From NCBI GenBank assembly GCA_015179025.1, contig WHUX01000135.1, positions 1-64,000 of the forward strand: a stretch of DNA of 64,000 nt, written 5' to 3'. A model generated the notes under the pieces. That model saw only the letters and a program-made list of their open reading frames with translations. It had not been told where the DNA came from and searched no databases. Below, piece by piece: positions 55,717 to 64,000 of the stretch; position 1 is the first letter of the stretch; each line of letters starts with the position of its first letter. This DNA comes from Terfezia claveryi. Taxonomy: Eukaryota > Ascomycota > Pezizomycetes > Pezizales > Pezizaceae. The position numbers and the translations under genes were made by a program.

Positions 55717-56642
55717 TGTTCACGTATTATCTACATCATGCCAAGCCCGCCAACCTAGTTTGCTCTGCCATATACAGTAGCTCTGCCATGTGGTACCAAC
55801 AAAAGTTAATTAATATAATATATCGAACAATTCCATTTACTTGAACTCAGTCTCTATTCCAGTATTATGCAAGTGCTAGGTGCTAGAGTTACTATATAAG
55901 TATTCATACTCTTACTCGAAGTCTTAAGTACACTAATCTGTTTAATAAATTCAGGTATTTAGAAGTTGTTATAACTGCTGCCACCTTATATTAAACTCTA
56001 GTATTAGGACTTAAAACCTACATAGAAGAAGAAGGGCTTTATCTTTTACTACCTATTTGTTGGTATATAGTCTGATTTTATAGTATCTTGATGTACATGT
56101 ATACTTATTATATGACTTTATTTTCTATTTTGCTTGCTGTCTCTGTCTATGTATCTTTTTAGCTCTCTCAAAGATTTTAACGACAACCTCCTCATAGGCC
56201 TGACTAAGCTAAGCTAAGCTACCTCTTCAATTGACAAATGCCCAACAAACGAAACTGTTTATCTACCTATCTTGCTATCTCTTATCGGGACTTATCATAA
56301 TCGCCCTGTAACAGGACATTACTAGTCTGGTTGGACGTTACCTCCACACACGCAAGTTTCTTACGTTCGCACGTACCCAAGTATTTTATGTATCGGGTTG
56401 AGTCACTTTTGGTCGCCACCCGACCGCTTTCCGCGCAACCCTTGTATTCTCTTGCTTTTGATTGGCTGAATAATACATCCCATTGTCTTACCCTCAATTC
56501 CTTGTATGTAGACAACGCCCTGGACCTATATTTATCTAAGAATTAAAGCAAGTCTTCGCTCGCATCGTTCACTTCTACCTAAGTGCACTCTGCACTCTAC
56601 TCTATTGTCTACTACACGTATTACCATCTGCTATAGTAGGCA
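55717..56642. other. AT-rich spacer between two LINE 3' ends
   Basis: No gene. TAGTCTGGTTGG at 56323-56334 and AAGCTAAGCTA repeats at about 56205-56221. Confidence 0.4.
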
Positions 56643-57825
56643 TTTTTTTTTTTTTTTTTTTTGGGGGGGAATCTATATGTCTATGGAGCCTAAGGCTATG
56701 AGACGGCCCCGTTCCCTTATCTTAAAAAGCTCAGAAGTCCCACGGAACAACGAGTTGCCTAAACGCCCTGCCCTCCGAGCCAAAGAGATCAATACTATAG
56801 AAATAACCCCTTCCTCCACCCCCAGTTTCCTAACAGACTTCCCCTATTACGCACCACCGCGCCCCTATCAGCCTCCCGATGCTTTTATAAAAGAGCCACC
56901 TCTGCCATGCCACCTCTGCCACGCCACCTCCGCCATGCCACCGCCGGCCCTTAAACTTAGTACTCGTATGCGCAACCCTAGGGGTCACATGACGAGCCAA
57001 CTCGAAAGCCCGGCTGGATTGAAGGCTAAACTATATACGAAATATAGTGAAGTGACTGCTTCCTACACGTGGAATCCTTGGCCCACACATACGTATCTGT
57101 GGCCTCGCATCCTTCCTTCACATCTTCCTCCACACCAAACCGAACCAGAATAACCAAACCGTGCCAGAGACCGAACCCAAAGCCAGGCAGAGCGGAAGCC
57201 AGAAGACAGAAAATAGCCAATGCCGCGATTAGCCAACTGAAGCCACCGCAAGAACAAGAAGATGAACGGTAGAGAAATTTTTGGCCCTGCTTCCTCAATC
57301 CTGCCCCCCCTCAGGCCAACTCCAGTTTCGAGAGGAACGTCTCGACCAGGTCTACCGTGTATTCGTCCCCCCATCCTTCACCTTCTTCGCCCACTTCTTG
57401 CGCTCATCGATCCCTTCCCAATTACTCCACTTTCTCCCAATTTCCTCCCCCCGCGGACAGACCAAGGCTACATGCCTTCCTGTTTCCACATGTCCACCGC
57501 AGGTGCGGCAGGTCGGGTCAACGGTATCATCCAATTTGCTCGCCAGGATTGAAGGTTTCCTTTCCTGGTTCTGCAATGTACGTAATTCAACCTCGCCTTT
57601 CTCCCCCACTTCACTACTCTCCCCCGCCACCGCCACCCTTCTCTTGCTCTTCCCTCCTTCTCTTCCATTCCTGTCTCAGCCCTCCCTCTGTGACTTGGGG
57701 GTCTGTCGGCTCCACCTCCTCTGCTCCTTCCTTTGCTAGCGCGTCTGCAGTTTCATTGCCTCTGATTCCCACATGGGCTTTTACTAGTCTAGCTTGCACT
57801 AGCCCCTCTAACTCCGTAGGCTTTT
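56643..57825 (-). mobile_element. LINE 3' end (Tad-type), minus strand, poly(T) on plus strand
   Basis: T20 at 56643-56662, then the reverse complement of the same 3' terminus as at 55700 (GGAGCCTAAGGCTATGAGAC). The minus-strand coding tail (57825 to about 57350) reads VKAHVGIRGNETADALAKEG (RNase H end), VTEGGLRQEWKRRREEQE, LNYVHCRTRKGNLQSW and CRTCGGHVETGRHVALVC in several frames. It lies tail to tail with 54718-55716. Confidence 0.8.
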
Positions 57826-57939
57826 ACCCACCCCAAGCTATAGTAGGCCTAGCCAGACTAATAGTAGGCATATTACTATAGATCCGCTTCGTACTCGGTT
57901 GCCCACTAGTACCTCCGCTTACCTAACAAGATATTCCAA

Positions 57940-58120
57940 CATATCTTTTGTTAAAAGTGAGCATATTCATAAAAAGAAGTAAATAACACAGTGAGTATAA
58001 CAGGTGAATAACAGAGTAAATACGGAGTAAAAAGTGAACTATGCTCGTTTGCAGTGAATAATACAGTGAGCACATAAAGTGAATAACATAATAAGCATAG
58101 TCTAGTGAGTGTATTTATGT
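57940..58120. repeat. tandem AGTGAATAA-type repeats
   Basis: Units of about 25-30 bp containing GTGAATAAC/ACAGTGAG recur five or more times. On the minus strand they read as a repeated LLCYS-VLTVLFT peptide, which I do not take as a gene. Confidence 0.6.
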
Positions 58121-58152
58121 TGCTGAAAGTGGTACATTGGGGCTTGATCATC

Positions 58153-59035
58153 CTAGAAATCTTCCCTATGATCCTCTTGTAACACTGTTCCCTCTAGGAA
58201 TCTACTTAAGGGATAGGATAAATCCTCATCTGTACTTTCCCCCTGCCTCTCCTGCTCAACAACTTCTTCATTAGACCAAAAGAACTCATCTTCCTCAGTT
58301 GCCGTTGTTCCAGCGGCACGGGCAACTCGCATGAGAGTTGCATGTAAGCAGAGGAGGTCGGGATGGGGAAGAGGGTAGTCGACAGGGTCAGGGGTTGTCA
58401 GACTAAAAGTAAAGCCGGTTTCAAGTATCTCTGCTGTCCTTCTCCATCGTCGGCGCTCTCCTGAGCGGGGGATGGCTGGTGTTCTGTAAACTATCCTGGT
58501 GAACAGTGTTCGATCCCCGTCTTCTTCCATTAACACCCGGGATTAAGAACCTGTGCTAGGTCCCAGTCACCTTCACTTTGCCAGGCATCGCCTTCTTCAG
58601 CGTCGTCCCTATCCTGCCTTTCATCATCCCCAGGAACTGTATCACATTGTTTTATTAGAGTTGGGACTGTCAGTTATGAAGGCACGACTCACCATGTAAT
58701 CGAGGTCGATATCTAGGTGCCCACGAAAACCTAACCTCATACTCACTTAATTGACCATTCGGGTCCAAACCAGCCAGAAGGTCGCCAACGGGCTCCAGTA
58801 CGAAAAGTCCATGGCCATATTCTTCACGGTGGGAGGAAAAGAGGCACAGGAGATTCTCAAGGCGGTTGATTTGAGTCTGTTCATACCCGGTTGGGGCTTG
58901 CAGTAGGTAATCTGTCACTTTCTCTACCACGGTAGGTCCAGCGATGTAAGTGAGCAGGGCCCTTGGCCTGAGGAAAAAGGGAATATATGTACTACTTGTG
59001 GGTCATCCTTGTGGCTGAGAATACAGCGGTCGTTG
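58153..59035 (-). pseudogene. fungal HNH-endonuclease-domain gene, broken
   Basis: Minus-strand pieces: DNDRCILSHKDDPQVVHIFPF (about 59035-58973), carrying the R-D-x-x-R-C-x-L-T and A-H-I-x-P block of fungal HNH_2 proteins; RLENLLCLFSSHREEYGHGL and FVLEP (58850-58785) with the N and H residues; YEVRFSWAPRYRPRLH; an intron 58637-58692 (GTGAGT...GATACAG); VPGDDERQDRDDAEEGD...DLAQVLNPG; and HPDLLCLHATLMRVARAAG, a typical C-terminus. Frames shift near 58975 and in CCCGGG at about 58545. The function of this fungal family is unknown (nuclease fold). Because of the shifts it is a pseudogene or carries assembly errors. Confidence 0.6.
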
Positions 59036-59267
59036 TCTCTGTGTCTCGCCAATCATTATCGGTCGTTAGCAAAGACCGTGCGAAGTTTCCAATTAGACTA
59101 ATGTTAGGCAATTGATAGGGGAAATTGCATTTATATATACCCGCTGCGCTGCAATGGTGGATCTCCCTGCCCCCTATAGGTGGAGTAGGTACCTCGACAG
59201 TGCTTGCGGCTGAACTTGAGTTAGTCGTCCACTGATGGTTAGATCTATGTACGATTGTCAACAACGT

Positions 59268-59398
59268 CAACAAGTCCCACTATCAATCTTCAAAGACAAA
59301 GCCAGAGAAAACTCTATGGAACCATTAGTACTCTTACTCAATTCAAACTGTCCTTGCTTTAACTATGCAACTTAACACTCAGCTTGACCAGCCGACAT
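59268..59398 (-). pseudogene. H-type lectin gene copy, broken start
   Basis: Minus strand. ATGTCGGCTGGTCAAG (59383-59398) corresponds to exon 1 of the gene at 60752-60767, but the next bases are CTGAGT instead of the donor GTAAGG. The beginning of exon 2 (EFSLALSLKIDSGT) is present, then a TGA and unrelated sequence. Part of the 400-bp duplication described separately. Confidence 0.65.
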
Positions 59399-59722
59399 AC
59401 CGGTTCGACGTTGAAATTGTCCCTAACGTTGTAACCAACCATTAGATCAAAATCAGCCCAAGACAGTTTAAGCTAACTCACCCTAACCACCTCTCCGGAG
59501 AGAGGGGTAAATGCTGAGCTCAATATGCACAAGGATTGAATTCTGCTAGGTGCTCATCATATGCGATATGTTAGCCTAATGTTCTATGAACTGAGTGTAG
59601 ATGCTGTGAGACTACATACCCGAATTTGTCAAGCTTAATTCTGAATTGAGCAAAGCCAGGCGCGGAGCTGAGTGCCTTACAACAAAAAACATTTCTTCCA
59701 GAGGGCAATTCCCCCTCAACAG
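59268..59722 (-). repeat. segmental duplication, copy A
   Basis: Diverged direct copy of 60656-61075: matching blocks CTTCAAAGACA, GAAAACTCTATGGAACC, AACTATGCAACTTaACA, CAACCATTAGA, AATTCTG...GATTGAATTC, ATGTTAG. Covers the 5' end of the lectin gene and its upstream region. Confidence 0.65.
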
Positions 59723-60410
59723 TCCGGGTACGCTAGCCATCAATAACCCACAAACCTGTATCGATATATTAATCCATTTTATGTACTGATGAACCGCTCA
59801 AGTAACGATCCATTAACTGACGGCATTGATGCATTGTTTAAGTGAACCATCAACATATGCATGCTATAGATGAATTTCTCAGCCATCTATCGACTCACAG
59901 TATTGTAATCCACCATACTATTCACTACTAAATACATATTAAGTATCTGCCACACCTGCAACTGTGTTTATTCCCCAACAGCTAGATACTTCTCTGGTAT
60001 ACTGCTTAGTTTCTGTATCAAGTGTACTTCTCTAGTGCCCTTAGGGTATATTATTGACTTAGTGTCTATGTACGTGTCAACTCCGAGCCTACTTAATCTT
60101 TCCTTCCTTCCTATTACTTCGTCTCGACTTGGTTTTACGTCGTACTTTTACTCAAATATCGCTGGCCACGGGCATGCACAACATTCGTTTGGGTCTGTTC
60201 TACCCTACCACCGTGAACGTGTAGAATTTACTTGTTTTGATGTGACAAGGTATGTTCTGTGTGTACGTGAAATTGACTTGCTTGTTTGAATTCCAACCAT
60301 GCCTTTTATAAACTAACTCATGCCCTGATTTAACCCCCCAAAAAAATTTATGACTGGACAATAAATCTTCCATGCATCCATAAATTTGACATACTGCCCG
60401 TTCCCAGTAA
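59723..60410. other. gene-free stretch between the two lectin copies
   Basis: No supported frame. This would be the 3' flank of the intact lectin gene. Confidence 0.4.
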
Positions 60411-60767
60411 CTAGTGCCCAATTGCCAACCATGTTACTCCGCATGAGTAAATCTCTGTATCAGCCCAACTCTCCGCACGCACAGTAAATCCCGCCAAATT
60501 AACATGGGTTGCAAAAACTCTCACTCTTAAATTGACCCTGTTTGAAGCATCCACTGATTGCAAACTAACTATCACCGTTGGGACTGACTCAAATCTCCTG
60601 GAAAAGAGGATACGACCTTCAGTCATTCCCGGAGGGTGGCGAAAGTCCCGAACATAAGTTCCACTATCGATCTTCAAAGACAGAGAAAGAGAAAACTCTA
60701 TGGAACCCTTAGTAGGTAGTCTTCTTAACTATGTAACTTTCAACACCTTACCTTGTCCAGTCGACAT
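60411..60767 (-). CDS. H-type lectin domain protein, 100 aa, two exons
   Basis: Minus strand: exon 1 60752-60767 (MSTGQ), intron 60698-60751 (54 nt, GTAAGG...CTAC...CATAG), exon 2 60411-60697; total 303 nt. The exon 2 frame shows the H-type lectin pattern: ILFSRRFESVPTVIVSLQSVD, VRVFATHVNLAGFTVRAESWADTEIYS, GVTWLAIG, that is F-x-x-x-P-x-V-x-V, GF-x-V-x-x-x-x-W-x-D-T and W-x-A. These domains bind N-acetylgalactosamine-type sugars through a conserved trimer. A single domain of about 70 residues makes nearly the whole protein. No signal peptide. Whether the sugar-binding residues are kept cannot be judged by eye. Its upstream region is duplicated at 59268-59722. Confidence 0.75.
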
Positions 60768-61075
60768 TGTAACTTTGTCCTTAGAGCTACAGAACAACCA
60801 TTAGAATCAAGACCCGCCCAAGACATGACCAACTTACCACAACTGCAATGAGTGCAATAGATGACAGTTGAATTCAGTTGATTAATAGCGTGGATGCCAA
60901 TCAAATATGCGGCAAGGCGAAAATGTTAGTCTATTGCTCTATGACCAAAGCTAGTAGAAGGTGGGAGATTGCATACTGATGTGTAGCTTATATGACAAAC
61001 ACAATCCTGATTCGAATGAAGTGAAGCACGAAGCACCAAAAGACGGGGGCAGATGTCGCTTCATATACCCCACTC
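60656..61075 (-). repeat. segmental duplication, copy B
   Basis: Partner of copy A; includes exon 1, the intron and the promoter region of the intact lectin gene, and ends in the dispersed ATTCGAATGAAGTGAAGC block. Confidence 0.65.
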
Positions 61076-62225
61076 CGTAAGCCTATTTCAGTTGTATTTC
61101 ATTAGCTCTTGCTCGTGACTATCTGTCCAGGGTTGAGATTCTTGTATAGAATTCCTTTTTCTATGCAAGGCTTCCTACCAATCAACTCTCTTTTTGGCAC
61201 TAGTTCCCTCCGTCGCTCACTTATATTTTTTCTTTTTGCTTTTTGCTTTCCTTGTGATTTGTACAGTAAAGAGCTCTCTGTTGGCAAGATCGGCGATTGC
61301 TTGTTACTTTACTTACTACTTCTTGGTTGAGGGAATCCTTCTCCCTTTATTTACTCTTATATTCCTAAGCAGCCAGGATGGGAAAAGTGAAGCTAGAAAC
61401 CTCAGAGACAGTATGAGAGATATTTTCTTGCAGGCAGAGGAGGGAAGTCTAGGGCTCGACGCTGTCAGGAACTCCTAGCTTAAAGCCCGTAATGGCAATG
61501 AGAGAGCAAATGGCAAAGGCAGAGTCGTGGAAGAGGATTGAAGCAGGTTATGAAGGATTTAAAGTTCTTGGGAGTGAGGTTGTAAATAACCTGAGGTTTT
61601 ATCTCTTTTGATTCTTGTTGAGCAAGGACACTGGGGAGTATGTAGAGAGCCGCAAGGGCTGAGAACCTTCTCGTGAAGATTGGCAGAGGACGTCGAAGGT
61701 GGTCCGAAGAATACGTTGCGCACCATGGCGTTTAAATAGCTTTACTTTATTGGTTGTAAGCTTGGGATGTTGAGACGTTCGATGGCACTTACCTTACGTC
61801 TTTGCTCATGCGGTCCTTGGTGAGGAAGCTCATACATGTGTCTTTAGTTGTGAGCACCCCATTCCGGCATTTTGCTTTGTGGGATGAATGTCATCACTAC
61901 TTGTCAGATGTCTGTAGTGATGAATTATCTTGGGGAGATCTGCCCCAAGGAGGGGGTGAGGATACATGATCTCCGCCCATGTAATAAAGCCCAGGCCCCA
62001 AATCTCAGAAAGTCTCCTATTACAAGAGATTCTTTTTTCCCCATACAATATTAGCTGAGGAAGAGCTTTAGTAAGGTTGCTTATATTGATGCCTCACCTG
62101 AAACTACAAATAGCCAGCGGGGAAAACACACATCTCCTCGTTCCCAGAAGAATATTGCATCTGTAGTGTTCTCCTTTTTTTATTTTTTAAAATAAAAAGA
62201 ACATTACTTCACAACTGCCGCCAAG
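61076..62225. other. gene-free stretch
   Basis: A plus-strand hydrophobic 94-codon frame (61194-61478) is present but lacks a recognisable family. Nothing else. Confidence 0.4.
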
Positions 62226-62408
62226 ATGGCTCAGTATCCCAATAGAGAAGTTATCGAATTAGGAAATCAGCTACCAACACCCTGCCCTCAATCAACATAC
62301 CCCACCACCTTCGTCTCCTCTTATTCTTTTCCTCCTCCTTCTCTTCCACCTTCTTCACCTCCGTCTGCTTCGAATCGGCGTATAGACCTTAAAAAAAGAA
62401 AAAAGAAA

Positions 62409-62540
62409 AGAGAAACACCGTCTGCTTCTCGCTCTTGTCCGATACTGCCAACGCTCTTGTGCAACAATACTGCCGACTGCTTCTCGCTCTTGTGCAACAA
62501 TACTGCCGTCTGCTTCTCGCTCTTGTCTGATACTGCCATC
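62409..62540 (+). repeat. tandem repeat CTGCTTCTCGCTCTTGT
   Basis: The block TCTGCTTCTCGCTCTTGT plus GCAACAATACTGCC or GATACTGCC recurs four times. It opens a chance frame on both strands. Confidence 0.75.
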
Positions 62541-62799
62541 TATATTAGCACTCCTATTTTTGGGCCCCTTGCTGTAACCATCTACTCAGCCATCAATATA
62601 AAACTGTGGGTGTTTCTTCATCTATTATATTCCAATATCCCATCCGCTCCGAATATTCAAAACTCATTTTGAATGATGGCCCCAATCATCTGTTCAAGCT
62701 GGTATTGGGATTGGCTAACACCTACGAAATAGGAATGAAACAACGATCATGATTATATTGTCTTCTATTATTCTCGTCTCAAGAAAATTCTCCTACTTA

Positions 62800-63065
62800 T
62801 CTATCTTTGCGTCACCTTCACCTTCACCTATAAGAGCTATACCTTCCGCTCAAGTTTTAGGAGGAGGACTCTAGCTCCAGCTCTGGACCCAGAAGGTAAG
62901 GTGGAAGGTAGACATCACTTTGGAAATTAGGCATATTTTATTAATAGAAAGTCCTGCAGCTAATATTTACAGTCCATGGGCAACAGTCTTGGTAAATTTG
63001 AGGACCCGCGTCAAGCAGCATACTGCAAGAACGATGGCTCCCGGTATGACGTGAGATGACAGTAG
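62800..63065 (+). repeat. direct repeat flanking a Tc1 fragment, copy 1
   Basis: Shares CTATCTTTG...CACCT, CACCTATAAGAGCTA, GGAGGaC/GCTC...CTCCAG, CTTTGGAAAT, TTAATAGAAA and TACTGCAAGAA in order with 63410-63740. Confidence 0.65.
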
Positions 63066-63109
63066 TAGGATGAGATATTATCCTCGTTCTCTTTTACCTT
63101 CAATATCCA

Positions 63110-63385
63110 ATAGCAGCAATTTCGAAGTGCTCTGGATGTCCTTGGTCCACCGTCAAGAATTTCCTAAATCAGACAGACAGCTATGCGAGGATATATTAGA
63201 AATGCTCTTAGGTCTGGCAGACCCAAGAAGCTCAAATGGGACAGGAAGGTTATACTTCGATGTGTAAAGAAGAATAAAACATGGACTAGGGAGCAAATTC
63301 AGCAGGATTGTTGCACTCATATTTTGGTAGGTACTCTACCGTTACCTCCGAGGGAATGGCCTCCGAAGGTGGCTTGCTAAGATAT
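63110..63385 (+). pseudogene. Tc1/mariner transposase N-terminal fragment
   Basis: LRSGRPKKLKWDRKVILRCV and KKNKTWTREQIQQDC match the second helix-turn-helix and GRPR linker of Tc1-type transposases. No catalytic domain follows. Confidence 0.6.
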
Positions 63386-63409
63386 ACCCAAAGTTAAAGC
63401 AATCTTCCT

Positions 63410-63740
63410 ACTTGTCTACCTATCTTTGTGACACCTCCACCTTTACCTATAAGAGCTACACCTTTAGCTTAAACTTTAAGAGGAGGGCTCCAGCTCCAGC
63501 CTCTATAAGGAGTTGGGTGCATTGGGGCGTATGTGGGGTAGGTGGGGGGGGATTGGGAATTTGGGGGTAGGATGCGGGTGGCAGGTAAAGTGGATTTCTT
63601 TGGAAATAGGTGTGTTTTAATAGAAATGTCCGCAGCAAATATATAGGAGATATTAGTGGTTGCCAAATCACAACTTGGTTCATGTACAGTAAATACTTAG
63701 CACTTGGCTATTACGCTCAAGCTTACTGCAAGAAATCCAA
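63410..63740 (+). repeat. direct repeat flanking a Tc1 fragment, copy 2
   Basis: Second copy of 62800-63065, longer by a G-rich insert at about 63505-63580. Confidence 0.65.
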
Positions 63741-63845
63741 TGCTTGTGAGTTCCAAGTTCTTCAAGTTCCAAGTTCCAAGTTGACGAATACCACATATAT
63801 GAGGCGCTGAACTGCATACACCAACTATCTCAAACACTGCAAACA

Positions 63846-64000
63846 TGGCGACACCATAGATAGCACAAACACGCTACGACCATGGACTCGAGATGAAGTT
63901 GAGCGGCTGATTGCTTGGATGGAAGATAATCAGGAACAACTATGAGGCATGGCATAAGGAGGTTAAAGAACAAGCTTTTGCAACATGGAAGGATGCAAAA
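63846..64000 (+). pseudogene. Myb/SANT-like transposon-associated gene start, truncated by the window end
   Basis: TLRPWTRDEVERLIAWMEDNQEQL, then after a frameshift NNYEAWHKEVKEQAFATWKDAK, a tryptophan-spaced helix pattern like Myb/SANT-like DNA-binding proteins found with fungal transposons. The frameshift follows a TGA at about 63943. The rest lies outside. Confidence 0.45.

Noticed and set aside
61194..61478. Hydrophobic 94-codon plus-strand frame
   Set aside because: Antisense frame is equally open and no family or signal structure is convincing.
62409..62540. CRISPR-like array
   Set aside because: Repeats are short, imperfect, without unique spacers, and the genome is eukaryotic. The same applies to all tandem arrays here.
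62226..62672. 148-codon plus-strand frame
   Set aside because: It is produced by low-complexity and tandem-repeat sequence and is not a convincing gene.
62800..63740. LTR pair of a small retrotransposon
   Set aside because: No TG...CA ends, no primer-binding site or polypurine tract, and Tc1 sequence lies between.

Overview
The window reads as nuclear DNA of a filamentous ascomycete (Pezizomycotina-type). The evidence is short introns of 44-104 nt with GTRNGT-like donors and CTNAC-like branch points, fungal families (F-box plus cysteine-rich protein, GH31 alpha-glucosidase, C2H2 protein, fungal HNH and H-type lectin genes), and a transposon load dominated by Ty3/gypsy, Ty1/copia, Tad-type LINEs, Tc1/mariner, pogo-type MITEs, PIF/Harbinger and a Ginger-like element. 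Many transposon frames carry stops at CAG, CAA, CGA and sometimes TGG codons, the mark of RIP-like C-to-T decay. I cannot name the genus.

Layout. 1-5257: a decayed chromodomain Ty3/gypsy element ending in an LTR. 5258-7300: AT-rich debris with a LINE endonuclease fragment and an inverted relative of the LTR. About 7330-10137 (-): a long unrecognised gene, broken. 10426-11451: a TIR element with a 4-bp target duplication. 14217-16283: an intact eight-finger C2H2 gene. 16984-19729 (-): a five-exon HerA/FtsK-like ATPase gene. 20950-25640: Tc1 and copia wrecks. 26386-29805: a five-exon GH31 gene. 31340-34226: a LINE 3' fragment and a Ginger-like transposon with a spliced integrase fragment. 37502-39517 (-): F-box gene. 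42044-43137: three-exon mitochondrial carrier. 43970-45465: two-exon membrane protein. 47011-48960: PIF/Harbinger gene pair. 50742-51180 (-): small secreted protein. 52300-57830: nested retroelements, including a LINE whose zinc-knuckle domain is split by a TA-flanked MITE and two LINE 3' ends facing tail to tail. 58153-61075: decayed HNH gene and a duplicated H-type lectin gene. 62200-64000: repeats, a Tc1 fragment and a truncated Myb/SANT-like gene.

Host genes sit in islands separated by transposon-rich stretches. There is no sign of a metabolic cluster. Where gene models are spliced, exon lengths sum to a multiple of three (HerA-like 2463 nt, GH31 3204 nt, carrier 960 nt, membrane protein 1452 nt, secreted protein 378 nt, lectin 303 nt), which supports them.

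The most unusual items are the Ginger-like TIR elements (TGT...ACA ends, 4-bp duplications CATA and TATA, KRBA2/Ginger-like integrase), the dispersed TAGTCTGGTTGGCAC terminus with a complete 99-bp MITE, the MITE inserted in frame-neutral fashion into a LINE zinc-knuckle gene, the unrecognised 2.8-kb minus-strand gene, and the lectin duplication with one functional-looking and one broken copy.
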